The position numbers were made by a program, and so were the translations under genes. 50,195 nt of DNA from Halobacteriales archaeon SW_5_70_135. Its GTDB lineage: Archaea > Halobacteriota > Halobacteria > Halobacteriales > SW-7-71-33. The stretch covers positions 1 to 50,195 of the forward strand of contig PXSK01000004.1 of assembly GCA_003022865.1 (NCBI GenBank). The letters run 5' to 3'. This document shows positions 38,103 to 46,339 of this stretch, one piece after another; within the stretch, counting starts at the first letter, position 1, and each line of letters starts with the position of its first letter. The notes under the pieces were generated by a model. It worked only from the letters and a program-made list of their open reading frames with translations, searched no databases and was not told the DNA's origin.

Positions 38103-38577
38103 GTGAAGTTTGATGGGGTCGCGCCGGCCAGGTCGGGCGTGGTCGGGACGAGCGTCTCGCTGGGGCGGACGCCCGACGGTCGACGGGTCGGGGTCGCCGC
38201 GCGGCTGCGTGTCACCCCCGAGACGGCCTGGGACGCGCTGGTCGACACCGCGACCTGGTCCGAGTGGGGACCGTCGGTTACCGCGGTCGACTGCGACCGG
38301 CGTCGCGTCCGTGCCGGAACCCGGGACGGGTCCGACTGCCGGGCTGGGCCTGGCTCTCTTCCGCGTGACCGAGGTCGAGGAGGGCCGCCGCTGGCGCTGG
38401 CGCGTCGCCCGCGTGCCGGCGACGGGTCACCGCGTCGAGCCGGGCACCGCAGGGAGAGACGGCGCGGCACCGGGCCGGGAGTGTCGTGTCGGCTTCGAGC
38501 TGTCGCCGCTGGCGGCGGGCTACGCCGTCGTCTGCCGCCGGGCGCTCGACGACCCGGCGGCGCTGCTCGAGGACTGA
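38103..38577 (+). pseudogene. SRPBCC (START-like) family gene with a frameshift
   Basis: The first frame gives VGTSVSLGRTPDGRRVGVAARL, VTPETAWDALVDTATWSEWG and PSVTAVDCDRRRVRAGT. Near 38320 the frame changes, and the rest reads FRVTEVEEGRRWRWRVARVPATGHRVEPG, RECRVGFELSPLAAGYAVVCRRALDDPAALLED and a stop at 38577. The halves fit one SRPBCC ligand-binding fold. A GTG at 38103 is a possible start. It is divergent from the broken M24 gene, so two neighbouring damaged genes share a 21-bp gap. Confidence 0.68.
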
Positions 38578-38606
38578 CCGCTCGCCGCCCGGCGGCCCGG
38601 CACCAG

Positions 38607-38613
38607 ATTTATA
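38607..38613 (+). promoter_or_regulatory. TATA box before a 47-residue protein gene
   Basis: ATTTATA, in a GC-rich context, would start transcription near 38636, about 15 nt before the ATG at 38651. Confidence 0.5.
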
Positions 38614-38650
38614 CCGTGCTACGTCGTACCATGGCTGAGGCGATCCCTCA

Positions 38651-38794
38651 ATGTGCCACCATGACAGCGAGAAACTAGCCCAGTGGATGCGCGAGCGAGA
38701 GACCCAGGAAGACGAGGCGCCGGACGACGAGTTCGAGGACCTCGCCGAGGTCGACGAAGACCGCGAGCCGGCGACGACGCCCGCCGACGACTAG
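38651..38794 (+). CDS. 47-residue conserved-looking haloarchaeal protein
   Basis: Below the usual ORF length cut-off. It reads MCHHDSEKLAQWMRERETQ and then a strongly acidic tail (EDEAPDDEFEDLAEVDED...PADD). The MCHH start with a Trp-Met-Arg-Glu helix is a pattern I associate with small conserved haloarchaeal proteins of unknown function. Cys and two His at the extreme N-terminus could bind metal. It is supported by its own TATA box. Confidence 0.65.
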   Translation: MCHHDSEKLAQWMRERETQEDEAPDDEFEDLAEVDEDREPATTPADD

Positions 38795-38873
38795 GTACAC
38801 CCCCTTCTCGGTTTATCCCGCCGGTAGCCGCGGCCGTCCGCCGTAGAGGGACATCCACTTCCGCGCTGGCGCC

Positions 38874-39569
38874 GTGGTCGTCGCCGTGACCGACCGCGTC
38901 GGGACGGACGAGGCCGGCAAGGGACCCGCCATGGGGCCGATGGTCGCCGCCGCAGTCCGTGCGCCGCCGGGCGCGTTACCCGACGGCGTCAACGACTCGA
39001 AGCGACTCTCGGCCGCGCGCCGCGAGCGCCTGGCCGAGCGACTCCGCGAGGACGACCGGACCGCGGTCGCGACCGTCGCCGTCGAGCCGGCCCGTATCGA
39101 CGACCCGGAGACGGACATGAACTCGCTCACCGTCGCCGCCCACGCCGACGCGCTCGGCGAGGTGCTGCCGAGCGAGAGCGAGAGCGAGAGCGGAATCGAG
39201 GTGATACTCGACGGCGCCGACGTGGACCCGGCGCGGTTCGCCCGGCGGGTCGGCGACGCGGTGCGGGCCGAAGGGGCCGACCGCTCGCGAGTCGGAATGC
39301 GGGCGGAGCACGGCGCCGACGGGGCGCACCCGGTGGTGGGGGCGGCCTCGGTCGTCGCGAAGGTCGAGCGCGACCGGCGCGTCGCGGCGATCGACGCGGC
39401 ACACGACCGGTCGGTCGGGTCGGGCTACCCGAGCGACCCGACGACGCGGGCGTTCCTGCGGGCGTACGTTCGCGAGCACGGCGAGTTGCCGCCAGCGGCA
39501 CGGAAGTCTTGGAGCACGTGCCAGGACGCGCTGGCGACCGCCGAGCAGTCGAGATTGGAGGAGTTCTGA
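38874..39569 (+). CDS. rnhB: Ribonuclease HII
   Basis: Cuts RNA in RNA-DNA hybrids, for example single ribonucleotides in DNA. The 231-residue protein has the active site DEAGKGPAMGP (Asp-Glu), NDSKRLSAARRERLAERLR, the second acidic residue in VILDGADVDP, and GAASVVAKVERDRRVAAID with the final Asp. The C-terminus GSGYPSDPTTRAFLRAYVREHGELPPAARKSW is typical. A hexamer repeat (39171-39194) inserts Ser-Glu pairs in a loop. Several GTG codons (38874, 38877, 38886) could be the start; the catalytic core begins only about 12 residues in, so the choice affects few residues. Confidence 0.93.
   Translation: MVVAVTDRVGTDEAGKGPAMGPMVAAAVRAPPGALPDGVNDSKRLSAARRERLAERLREDDRTAVATVAVEPARIDDPETDMNSLTVAAHADALGEVLPSESESESGIEVILDGADVDPARFARRVGDAVRAEGADRSRVGMRAEHGADGAHPVVGAASVVAKVERDRRVAAIDAAHDRSVGSGYPSDPTTRAFLRAYVREHGELPPAARKSWSTCQDALATAEQSRLEEF
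39171..39194 (+). repeat. AGCGAG hexamer repeat in rnhB
   Basis: Three AGCGAG units plus AGCGGA encode Ser-Glu repeats between two conserved blocks of RNase HII. It is the same kind of tract as in pncB. Confidence 0.85.
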
Positions 39570-39633
39570 CCGGCGGCGGCGGAGCGACCGCCGGAGCGCG
39601 TACCTTTTTACCGCGGCCGGCGGTCGCGGCGGC

Positions 39634-40608
39634 ATGGAGTACACCACGCTGGGCGAGACGGGAACGACCGTCAGCCGGATCTGTCTCGGCTGCATGTCCT
39701 TCGGGACGAGCGACTGGCGGGAGTGGGTGCTCGACGAGACGGAGTCGCTGCCGATCATCGAGCGCGCCCTCGAACTGGGGATCAACTTCTTCGACACCGC
39801 GAACATGTACTCCCGCGGCGAGTCCGAGCGCGTCCTCGGGCGGGCGCTGGAGGGACGCATGGACGAGAACGTGGTCGCGACGAAAGTGTTCTTCCGGATG
39901 GACGAGGACGACCCCAACTCCGGCGGACTCTCCCGGAAGACGATCGAGCAGGAGCTGGCGGCGAGCCTGGAGCGACTCGGCACCGACACCGTCGACCTCT
40001 ACCAGATCCACCGCTGGGACTACGACACGCCGGTCGAGGAGACGATGCGCGCGCTCGACGACGCCGTCCGCCGCGAGAAGGTGCGCTATCTCGGCGCCTC
40101 CTCGATGTGGGCGTACCAGTTCGCCGACGCCCTGCACGCGAGCGAGCGCCTGGGCCTGGAGCGGTTCGTCTCCATGCAGAACCACTACAATCTGCTCTAT
40201 CGCGAGGAGGAACGCGAGATGCTGCCGCTGTGTGAGCGGGCGGGCGTCGGCGTCGTCCCGTGGAGTCCGCTGGCGCGGGGCTACCTCGCTCGCCCGCACG
40301 AGGAGACCGAGGCGACCACCCGCGGGCGGTCGGACTCCCACGCCCGCCAGCACCCCTATCTGGAGAACGGTGGTCGGGAGGTGAACGAGCGCGTCCAGCA
40401 GATCGCCGACGACGAGGGGCTGACGATGGCACAGGTGGCGCTGGCGTGGCTGCTGGAACAGCCCGCGGTCGACGCCCCTATCGTCGGCGTCACCAGCGTC
40501 GAACATCTGGAGGAGGCCGTCGCCGCGGTGGACGTCTCGCTGTCGGACTCCGACGTCGAGTACCTGGAGGAGCCGTACGAGCCCGTACCGGTGTCCGGCC
40601 ACGAGTAG
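39634..40608 (+). CDS. Aldo/keto reductase
   Basis: A 324-residue NADPH-dependent oxidoreductase with a TIM barrel. It starts MEYTTLGETGTTVSRICLGCMSFG; the catalytic tetrad is visible as FFDTANMYSRGESE (Asp, Tyr), VATKVFFRM (Lys) and YQIHRWDYD (His). VSMQNHYNLLYREEEREMLPLC and VPWSPLARGYLARP match the AKR11/14-type subfamily common in haloarchaea. The cofactor-binding tail is AWLLEQPAVDAPIVGVTSVEHLEEAVAAVDV. The substrate is unknown. It stands 64 bp after rnhB with its own T-rich upstream box (TACCTTTTTACC). Confidence 0.94.
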   Translation: MEYTTLGETGTTVSRICLGCMSFGTSDWREWVLDETESLPIIERALELGINFFDTANMYSRGESERVLGRALEGRMDENVVATKVFFRMDEDDPNSGGLSRKTIEQELAASLERLGTDTVDLYQIHRWDYDTPVEETMRALDDAVRREKVRYLGASSMWAYQFADALHASERLGLERFVSMQNHYNLLYREEEREMLPLCERAGVGVVPWSPLARGYLARPHEETEATTRGRSDSHARQHPYLENGGREVNERVQQIADDEGLTMAQVALAWLLEQPAVDAPIVGVTSVEHLEEAVAAVDVSLSDSDVEYLEEPYEPVPVSGHE

Positions 40609-40663
40609 CCGCCACAGGTCACCGCGACCCCGACCACATAGGCGACGACCGCCCACCCGGGCC

Positions 40664-41180
40664 ATGACCGAGATCGTCGCCGGCCCCGAGGGACCCCACG
40701 CCGACAGCCCCGTTCACGCCGCCGGGACGCCGCCGGAGGCGGCCACGGCGGCCGTGCTCGCGTTCCACGGCCGCGGTGTGACGCCGGCGAGCGTGCTCGG
40801 GATCGCCCGCGAGGTCGACATCGACGTCGACGGCGTCGCCTACCTCGCGCCGGCGGCCAGCCGCAACACCTGGTATCCGCGGTCGTTCACGGAGCCGCTC
40901 GACGCGAACGAGTCACATCTCGGCTCCGCGCTCGACCTCGCGGACGACCTCGTCGGGCGGGCCGCCGACCGCGTCGGTCGCGAGCGCGTGGCGCTGCTCG
41001 GCTTCTCGCAGGGGGCCTGTCTCGCCGGCGAGTACGTCGCCCGCAACGCCGCCCGCTCGGGACGCTGCGTTCGTTAGACGCCGAGGTCACCAAGCGGGTC
41101 TACGAGGGGACGAGTCACACGGTGAACCGGGACGAGATCGACCGCGTGGAGACGCTGGTCGACGGGACCGTCGGACGATG
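40664..41180 (+). pseudogene. Carboxylesterase/phospholipase-type alpha/beta hydrolase gene with internal deletion
   Basis: The first 135 codons are family-like: AAVLAFHGRGVTPASVLGIA, VAYLAPAASRNTWYPRSF and the nucleophile elbow LLGFSQGACLAGEYVARNAA. Translation then hits TAG at 41075-41077. In another frame just beyond it the C-terminus appears: LDAEVTKRVYEGTSHTVNRDEIDRVETLVDG, with the catalytic His. The intervening part, which normally carries the catalytic Asp, is absent (roughly 55-70 residues). Ser and His are thus retained on separate frames, and the product would be inactive. Confidence 0.78.
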
Positions 41181-41218
41181 TCGGCGTCGCTTCCCTCGAC
41201 GAGGGGTCGGCGGTGGCC

Positions 41219-41686
41219 TCACCCGGTGACGTCGACGGGGTCGGCGTCGGCCAGTTCCCGCAGTCGCCCGGGGGCGACGGGAAAGACGGCCTCGGGCGTA
41301 CCCGCGGCGGCCCAGACCGTCTCGAACGAGAGCAGCGTCTCGTCCATGTACGTCGGGACGTCGCCGTCGTGGGCGAAGGGCGGGACACCGCCGATGGCGT
41401 AGCCCGTCGCCGCACGCACCTCCTCGGGGTCGGCGGTTCGGGCGCCCTCGGCGCCTGAGTGCGCCGCCAGGCGGTCCTCGTTGACGCGGTTGGCGCCGCT
41501 GGTGACGACGACGACGGGGTCGTCGGCGACGAAGACGATGCTCGACGCTATCTGGGCGACGTCACAGCCGATGGCGTCGGCGGCGTCGGCGGCGGTCTTC
41601 GTCCCCTCGGGGAACTCTCGGGGGTCGATCTCGACGTTCAGCTCGCGGCGGACGCGGTCACGGAACTGTTCGGCACGCGGATGCAC
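41219..41686 (-). CDS. YbaK/EbsC-type aminoacyl-tRNA deacylase domain protein
   Basis: A 155-residue free-standing editing domain, probably hydrolysing mischarged tRNAs. It begins MHPRAEQFRDRVRRELNV and has DPREFPEGTKTAADAADAIGCDVAQIASSIVFVADDPVVVVTSGANRVNEDRLA, AATGYAIGGVPPFAHDGDVPTYMDETLL, with the GxxPPFG-like motif and a tyrosine-containing region of the family. GTG 41686 is chosen because minus-strand ACTTTTGTC lies 26 bp upstream; longer starts run through that box. The family is clear; tRNA specificity is not. Confidence 0.88.
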   Translation of the reverse strand: MHPRAEQFRDRVRRELNVEIDPREFPEGTKTAADAADAIGCDVAQIASSIVFVADDPVVVVTSGANRVNEDRLAAHSGAEGARTADPEEVRAATGYAIGGVPPFAHDGDVPTYMDETLLSFETVWAAAGTPEAVFPVAPGRLRELADADPVDVTG

Positions 41687-41736
41687 GGCCGTCAGTTCTC
41701 GCGAGGCGACAAAAGTCGGGGGGTCGAACCGACGGC

Positions 41737-42273
41737 TTACCACTCCGTCAGCGAGTCGTCCTCGAGGTAGTGCTCGAGGTGGTGGGCGTGCTCCTCCAGG
41801 GTGGTGAGCTGCTGACGGAGCAGTTCGGCGGTCGCGTAGTCGCCCAGGTTCGTCGCCAGCTCGACGTGTCCGCGCACCGTCTCGATGACGTCGCCGAACA
41901 GCTCCATGTCGTTCGTCAGGCTGGTGCGAACGTCGTAGACGTCGTCGTCCTCGGGCTCGACGGGGGCGTGGGCCTCGTAGGTCGCGCCGCCCGAGAGGGG
42001 GACACCACCCAGCGCCTGGGCGCGCTCCGCGAGCTCGTCGGCGCCCTCTTCGAGGTCCTCGGCGACCTCGTCGAGGTAGAGGTGAACGTCGCGGAACTCC
42101 GCGCCCTCGACGTTCCAGTGATGCTTCTTTGTCTGGTGGTACAGCACGTACGTCGCCGCGAGGTCGGTGTTCAGCGCGTCGACGACCTGCTCGGCCTTCT
42201 CCTCGGGCAGCCGCAGCGCCGGACTCTCCTCGACCGTGCCCGCCTCCTGGCGGACCGTTCGCTGGGTGCTCAT
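41737..42273 (-). CDS. dpsA: DpsA ferritin-like DNA-protecting protein
   Basis: Dodecameric iron-storage and oxidative-stress protein. The 178 residues include ALNTDLAATYVLYHQTKKHHWNVEGAEFRDVHLYLDEVAEDLEEGADELAERAQALGG-type text, with the ferroxidase His/Asp/Glu residues across the subunit interface (HHWNVEG, LHLYLDE-like). The C-terminal helix LGDYATAELLRQQLTTLEEHAHHLEHYLEDD matches haloarchaeal DpsA. ATG 42273 gives the normal length; an upstream open stretch crosses the AT-rich promoter. A TATA-like CTTATG and a small dyad lie upstream, compatible with iron control. Confidence 0.95.
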   Translation of the reverse strand: MSTQRTVRQEAGTVEESPALRLPEEKAEQVVDALNTDLAATYVLYHQTKKHHWNVEGAEFRDVHLYLDEVAEDLEEGADELAERAQALGGVPLSGGATYEAHAPVEPEDDDVYDVRTSLTNDMELFGDVIETVRGHVELATNLGDYATAELLRQQLTTLEEHAHHLEHYLEDDSLTEW

Positions 42274-42300
42274 TGCACTCCCGACTACGGACGGAACGGT

Positions 42301-42326
42301 CATAAGTCTTGCTTCAGAAAATTCTG
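42301..42326 (-). promoter_or_regulatory. dpsA promoter region with a CAGAA-N2-TTCTG dyad
   Basis: Minus-strand ACTTATG (42302-42308) is about 31 bp before the dpsA ATG. The dyad CAGAA-AA-TTCTG (42315-42326) lies just upstream of it, where a transcription factor could control access of TBP/TFB. Regulator identity is unknown. The surrounding 60 bp are clearly AT-rich. Confidence 0.45.
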
Positions 42327-42508
42327 TTTTCGGTTCCAAAAATATCTTTTCCGATCGGGGATGGCCGGAGGGGGGGTTGGGCGGTCCGGCGGTCCACGAC
42401 GCCGGCCGGCGGCGGCCCGTCGCGGGCCGGGCGAGCGCCGACCGCGAGGGGTTTCGACACCGCTTGCCGCTGGCGTGGGTTTTTGCCCCTCGGTCGGATA
42501 CGGAGGCC

Positions 42509-43021
42509 GTGATACGCGGACGAGCGCCGTGGCGGGGGGAGAAGTCACGACCGTTGCCCGACGGCGGACGGGACCGAGCGTGCGCCGCCCGCGAGCGGCT
42601 CCTCGCGAATCACGCCGGGACTGTCGCGAGCGTGATCGACGCCGCCGACGCCGTCGCCGAGGGTCGAGCGCCGCCGACGGAGCCCGCGGCCGTCACCGAG
42701 CCGCTGCGGGCCGAACTCGTCCGAGACGACGTCACGGCAGCCCTGCTCGACGCGCTCGCCGACGCCGCCGCGGCCGTCGGCGGAGAGTTACCACACGACC
42801 CGGTGCCGGAGCCGCCGTATCTCGCGGTGACGAGCCGCGGACCGGTGCTGCGGGCGACGCTCGACGCCGGCCGACTGGTCGTCGTCGTCCGGGCGTTCCG
42901 GGTTGCCCGGAGTCCTGTGCGCTACGTCCGGGCGGGCGACCGGCCCGGAGAGGTGCTCCGGGTCGAGTTTCACACCGACGGCGACCGCGGGGTGGCCGGT
43001 CCGGAGGAGGGTGAACGGTGA
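42509..43021 (+). CDS. Haloarchaeal protein of unknown function coupled to an ABC exporter (DUF7988-like)
   Basis: The 170-residue soluble protein has DRACAARERLLANHAGTVASVIDAADAVAEG, an acidic middle, and the conserved-looking EPPYLAVTSRGPVLRATLDAGRLVVVVRAFRVA with a final RYVRAGDRPGE. I connect it with a haloarchaeal unknown family often encoded before or near membrane transport genes. The GTG at 42509 lies 28 bp after a GGGTTTTTGCC box; no other start fits. Its TGA overlaps the GTG of the exporter gene (GTGA), implying translational coupling and probably a joint function. Confidence 0.75.
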   Translation: MIRGRAPWRGEKSRPLPDGGRDRACAARERLLANHAGTVASVIDAADAVAEGRAPPTEPAAVTEPLRAELVRDDVTAALLDALADAAAAVGGELPHDPVPEPPYLAVTSRGPVLRATLDAGRLVVVVRAFRVARSPVRYVRAGDRPGEVLRVEFHTDGDRGVAGPEEGER

Positions 43022-45045
43022 GCGACGACGAGCCGCCGGAGGACCTGCTGACCGAGTACCGCGAGGACGTCGACCGTCCGATGTGGCGACTGTTCGCGGA
43101 GTACGGCCACGGCGACCGCCGGTGGTTCGGCGTCGGCCTGCTGACGAGCGTCGCCGCTCGCGGCCTGCAACTGGTGCCGCCGGTCGTGCTCGGGGCGGTC
43201 ATCGACGGCGTCTTCGGCGCGGAGCCGTACGGCCTGCCGCTGGTGCCCGCGAGCCTCCTGCCCCAGGGCGAGGCGGCGCAGTTCTGGTTCTCCGCGGCGC
43301 TGATGGCCGTGGCGATGGCGCTGGCCGCGGCCGCGAACTTCGTCCGCCAGTCGACGATGAACCTGTTCTCGCACCGCGTGAAACACGAGGTGCGCACCGC
43401 CTGCTACCGGAAGATGCAGCGGCTTGACATGGCCTTTTTCGACGAGCACCGCACCGGCGAGCTGATGTCGGTCCTCAACAACGACACGAACCGCCTGGAG
43501 CTGTTTCTCGACAACATGATGGGCGCCGCCATCCAGCTCGGCGTGCTCATTCTGGGCATCGGCGGCGTGCTGCTGTGGATCAACCCGCGACTGGCGTTGG
43601 TGACACTCGCCGTCATTCCGGTCGCCGCCGTCTTCACCTGGTGGTTCATGCGACTCGTCGAGAGCGCCTACGCCGACATTCGCTCCTCGGTGGGCGACCT
43701 GAACACGCGCTTGGAGAACAACCTCGCCGGCATCGAGGTGATCAAGACCGCCGGCACCGAGGAGTACGAGGACGACCGCGTCGAGGACGTCTCTTACACC
43801 TACTTCCAGCGGGACTGGCGCTCGCTGCGGCTGAACTTCGTCTACCGCCCCGGACTGCAGCTGCTGACGTCGTTCGCGTTCGTCGCCACCTTCGTCGTCG
43901 GCGGCCTGTGGGTGCTCGGCGCGCCGCTGCCGCTGTTCCCGGGAGAGGTCTCCGTCGGGCGACTGGTGACCTTTCTCCTGCTCGCACAGCGGATGACCGA
44001 GCCGCTCGCACAGATGTCCGAGATCGTCGACCGCTACGAGGACGCGAAGGCGAGCGCGACGCGCATCCTCGGGCTGATGAACGTCCCGATAGCGGTCGGC
44101 GACCGCGAGGACGCCGTCGACCTCGACCCCGACCGCGTCCGCGGCCACGTCGAGTACGACGACGTCAGCTTCGGCTACGAGGACGGCGGGGCGCAACGCG
44201 CCCCGGACAGCGAGGTGCCGCGCACCTCGAACAGCGGGACGTCACGCGCCCAGGACGGCGGAACGTCACGCGCCTCGAACCACGTCCTGGAAAGTGTCGA
44301 CTTCGAAATCGAGCCGGGCCAGACCGTCGGTCTCGTCGGGCCGACCGGCGCGGGCAAGTCGACGACGCTGAAGCTGCTGGTGCGATTGTACGACGTGAGC
44401 GAGGGGGCGATCCGGGTCGACGGCCACGACGTGCGCGACGTCACTCTCGACAGCCTGCGGTCGGCGATGGGCTACGTCAGCCAGGACACCTTCCTCTTCG
44501 ACGGCACCGTCCGGGAGAACGTCCGCTACGGCTCCTTCGACGCCAGCGACGCCGAGGTGGAGGAAGCCGCCCGGATGGCCGAGGCCCACGAGTTCGTCAG
44601 CGAGCTGCCGGAGGGCTACGACACCCGCGTCGGCGAGCGCGGAGTGAAGCTGTCGGGCGGGCAGCGCCAGCGCGTCTCGATCGCCCGGGTGATGCTGCGC
44701 GATCCCGCGATCCTGGTGCTCGACGAGGCCACCAGCGACGTCGACACGGAGACGGAGATGCTCATCCAGCGCTCGATCGACCGCATCTCCGCCGACCGCA
44801 CCACCTTCGTCATCGCCCACCGGCTGTCGACGGTGCGGGAGGCCGACCGCATCCTCGTGCTGGAGAACGGCCGCGTCGTCGAGGACGGCACCCACGAGCG
44901 GCTGCTCGCCGAGGACGGTCTCTACGCCAACCTCTGGTCCGTCCAGGCCGGCGAGATCGACGAGCTGCCCGAGGAGTTCGTCGAACGCGCCTCCCGGCGC
45001 GCGGCCGAACGGACGATGGGCGGGCTGGAGGGTGAGGGCGACTGA
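43018..45045 (+). CDS. ABC exporter, fused membrane and ATPase domains (MsbA/multidrug-type)
   Basis: A 675-residue half-transporter. The membrane domain, residues about 20-330, holds six hydrophobic spans with the characteristic [45 protein letters not shown]. The ATPase follows from about 380: Walker [11 protein letters not shown]-loop [12 protein letters not shown], signature [14 protein letters not shown], Walker [13 protein letters not shown] and H-loop VIAHRLST. It probably works as a homodimer exporting lipids or drugs. Between the first ATPase strand (FGYEDGG) and the next ([10 protein letters not shown]) there is a repetitive insert encoded by palindromic DNA. The GTG start overlaps the upstream stop. 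Confidence 0.94.
   Translation: MSDDEPPEDLLTEYREDVDRPMWRLFAEYGHGDRRWFGVGLLTSVAARGLQLVPPVVLGAVIDGVFGAEPYGLPLVPASLLPQGEAAQFWFSAALMAVAMALAAAANFVRQSTMNLFSHRVKHEVRTACYRKMQRLDMAFFDEHRTGELMSVLNNDTNRLELFLDNMMGAAIQLGVLILGIGGVLLWINPRLALVTLAVIPVAAVFTWWFMRLVESAYADIRSSVGDLNTRLENNLAGIEVIKTAGTEEYEDDRVEDVSYTYFQRDWRSLRLNFVYRPGLQLLTSFAFVATFVVGGLWVLGAPLPLFPGEVSVGRLVTFLLLAQRMTEPLAQMSEIVDRYEDAKASATRILGLMNVPIAVGDREDAVDLDPDRVRGHVEYDDVSFGYEDGGAQRAPDSEVPRTSNSGTSRAQDGGTSRASNHVLESVDFEIEPGQTVGLVGPTGAGKSTTLKLLVRLYDVSEGAIRVDGHDVRDVTLDSLRSAMGYVSQDTFLFDGTVRENVRYGSFDASDAEVEEAARMAEAHEFVSELPEGYDTRVGERGVKLSGGQRQRVSIARVMLRDPAILVLDEATSDVDTETEMLIQRSIDRISADRTTFVIAHRLSTVREADRILVLENGRVVEDGTHERLLAEDGLYANLWSVQAGEIDELPEEFVERASRRAAERTMGGLEGEGD
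44188..44274 (+). repeat. Palindromic and direct repeats encoding an insert in the exporter ATPase domain
   Basis: Two perfect dyads lie side by side: GGGGCGC-AAC-GCGCCCC (44188-44204) and CGAGGTGC-CGC-GCACCTCG (44211-44229). They are followed by a direct repeat with 24-bp period, GGGACGTCACGCGCC then GGAACGTCACGCGCC. Together they encode a Ser/Thr/Arg/Gly-rich loop (about 30 residues) absent from related exporters. Confidence 0.75.
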
Positions 45046-45070
45046 CCCGTGCGGCCGAAGAAGACGGCGA

Positions 45071-45238
45071 CTACCGCTCGACGTCGACGGCGAGGTCGGT
45101 GGCGATCCAGGCGTCGGTGTTGTCCTCGTCGGTGAAGACGAGCCGACCCGGACACGTCTCGCAGGCGGTGACGACGCTGTCCGGGCCGTCCTCGGACCCC
45201 CGGCGGTCGTTACCGGCGTGACGACCGTGTTCCGTCAT
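45071..45238 (-). CDS. 55-residue conserved-looking small protein behind a possible metal-repressor site
   Basis: Too short for routine ORF calling. It reads [20 protein letters not shown], then [20 protein letters not shown] and [15 protein letters not shown]. The CETCPGR motif, with CxxC, followed by a [13 protein letters not shown] strand pattern, looks like a conserved small haloarchaeal family; two Cys could bind metal or form a half zinc-knuckle in a dimer. The promoter is AT-rich and contains a TTTAGG-N4-CCTAAA dyad. The product follows directly on the exporter gene but on the opposite strand. Confidence 0.7.
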   Translation of the reverse strand: MTEHGRHAGNDRRGSEDGPDSVVTACETCPGRLVFTDEDNTDAWIATDLAVDVER

Positions 45239-45245
45239 TACCCGT

Positions 45246-45261
45246 TTTAGGGTGGCCTAAA
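45246..45261. promoter_or_regulatory. TTTAGG-N4-CCTAAA dyad: candidate operator (DtxR/IdeR-like metal repressor)
   Basis: The perfect 6-bp arms TTTAGG (45246-45251) and CCTAAA (45256-45261) are separated by GTGG. The site lies 8-23 bp before the start of the 55-residue gene, between the start codon and the TATA-like ACTTTAAC. A bound repressor would block initiation. TTAGG...CCTAA resembles the half-sites of DtxR/IdeR iron or manganese repressors, which haloarchaea possess (SirR/Idr). The regulator assignment is inference. Confidence 0.5.
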
Positions 45262-45295
45262 GTTAAAGTGGTTTCGATCCGCCCGGACATCGACG

Positions 45296-45748
45296 TCAGC
45301 CCTCGGTGTCGTCGGCGTCGGCCAGGTGTGGGGCGCGAACCGCCATGGCCTCGTTCATGCGGTCGAAGACGCGCCGGACGCTACCGGACAGGCGCCGCAG
45401 TACTGGGTCGACGAGTGAACCCTCGAACCACTCGCTCTGGACGAAGCGCGTCCCCTCCGGCGCCGGCTCCATGCGGAAGCTGTGCTCGGCGGTCACCGTT
45501 CCGAGCGGGAACGTCGTCCGCCAGCGCAGCTCCCGGCCGGGGTCGACGCGGGTCACCGCCGGCCGGAACGGCGTCGGCGGCAGGTCGCGGTCGATCAGCA
45601 GCGCCCACAGTCGCTCGCCCTCGGCCAGGTCGCCCCGCACGCGCAACACCGGGTTCCACTCGGGGTACGACTCCACGTCGACGAGCACGCTCCAGACGAC
45701 CGAGGGCGAGGCCCCGACGGTCGTCTCCGCTCGGAGGTGCCAGGTCAC
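45296..45748 (-). CDS. SRPBCC (START-like) family protein
   Basis: A 150-residue hydrophobic-ligand-binding fold. It starts with GTG and reads MTWHLRAETTVGASPSVVWSVLVDVESYPEWNPVLRVRGDLAEGERL, RVDPGRELRWRTTFPLGTVTAEHSFRMEPAPEGTRFVQSEWFEG and a long C-terminal helix VLRRLSGSVRRVFDRMNEAMAVRA. This matches the polyketide-cyclase/dehydrase-like branch. Minus-strand ACTTATATCAG lies about 25 bp upstream, so it is probably leaderless and has its own promoter. The ligand is unknown. Confidence 0.9.
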   Translation of the reverse strand: MTWHLRAETTVGASPSVVWSVLVDVESYPEWNPVLRVRGDLAEGERLWALLIDRDLPPTPFRPAVTRVDPGRELRWRTTFPLGTVTAEHSFRMEPAPEGTRFVQSEWFEGSLVDPVLRRLSGSVRRVFDRMNEAMAVRAPHLADADDTEG

Positions 45749-45991
45749 GGCCGACCTACGTCGGCGACTGATATAAGTGACCCGCGGTCGGCGGGGCGTA
45801 CCGACGAGACGGAGGGCGACCAGGCCGCGACCACCGGTTGGAGCGCGAACGCCACGGCGGAGTCGGAGTCGACGGGTGACTCGCGGAGGACGCCCTCCGG
45901 CTCTGCCGTGTCACCACCTCGGGCGGTCCCCGGAAGTGCCTGTGGGCGAGTCAGCGAGCCGTTGAAGTCTCTCACGGTCGAGACGCGGAAC

Positions 45992-46339
45992 GTGCGCCTG
46001 CTGCTGGACGCGATGTGCGGTGGACTGCGCGCCCCGCTGCGGATGTGCGGCCACGACACCGCCTACGCGCTCGACCGCGACGTCGAGGCCGACGACCGCC
46101 TGCTCGCGCTCGCCCGCGAGGAGGAGCGCACGCTGATCACCCGCGACCGGGAACTCGCGCGCTGTGGCCGGTGCAACGGACGGCTGGAAGGCGTCGGTCG
46201 CGAGGACAGCGACGGCGAGCGACCGGCGTACGTGCCCGAGACCGCCGACCCCGTGTGGCGCTGTCGCGACTGCGGACAGCGGTTCTGGCGCGGGAGCCAC
46301 TGGGCGGACGTCCGGGAGCGACTGCCCGACGGTCAGTGA
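45992..46339 (+). CDS. Mut7-C (PIN-like) RNase domain protein with internal deletion
   Basis: The 115-residue protein begins (V/M)RLLLDAMCGGLRAPLRMCGHDTAYALDRDVEADDRLLALAREEERTLITRDRELA-type text, the PIN-like half with its acidic residues. It then passes directly to RCGRCNGRLEGV, PVWRCRDCGQRFWRGSHWADV, the zinc-ribbon half with four Cys. Family members usually have about 35 further residues between these halves, containing a V-L-L / D-V-E-G-Q-L strand-helix unit. The junction keeps the frame. The GTG start gives the usual N-terminus. Its last 7 bp overlap the convergent membrane-protein gene. Nuclease activity is uncertain after the loss. Confidence 0.8.
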   Translation: MRLLLDAMCGGLRAPLRMCGHDTAYALDRDVEADDRLLALAREEERTLITRDRELARCGRCNGRLEGVGREDSDGERPAYVPETADPVWRCRDCGQRFWRGSHWADVRERLPDGQ

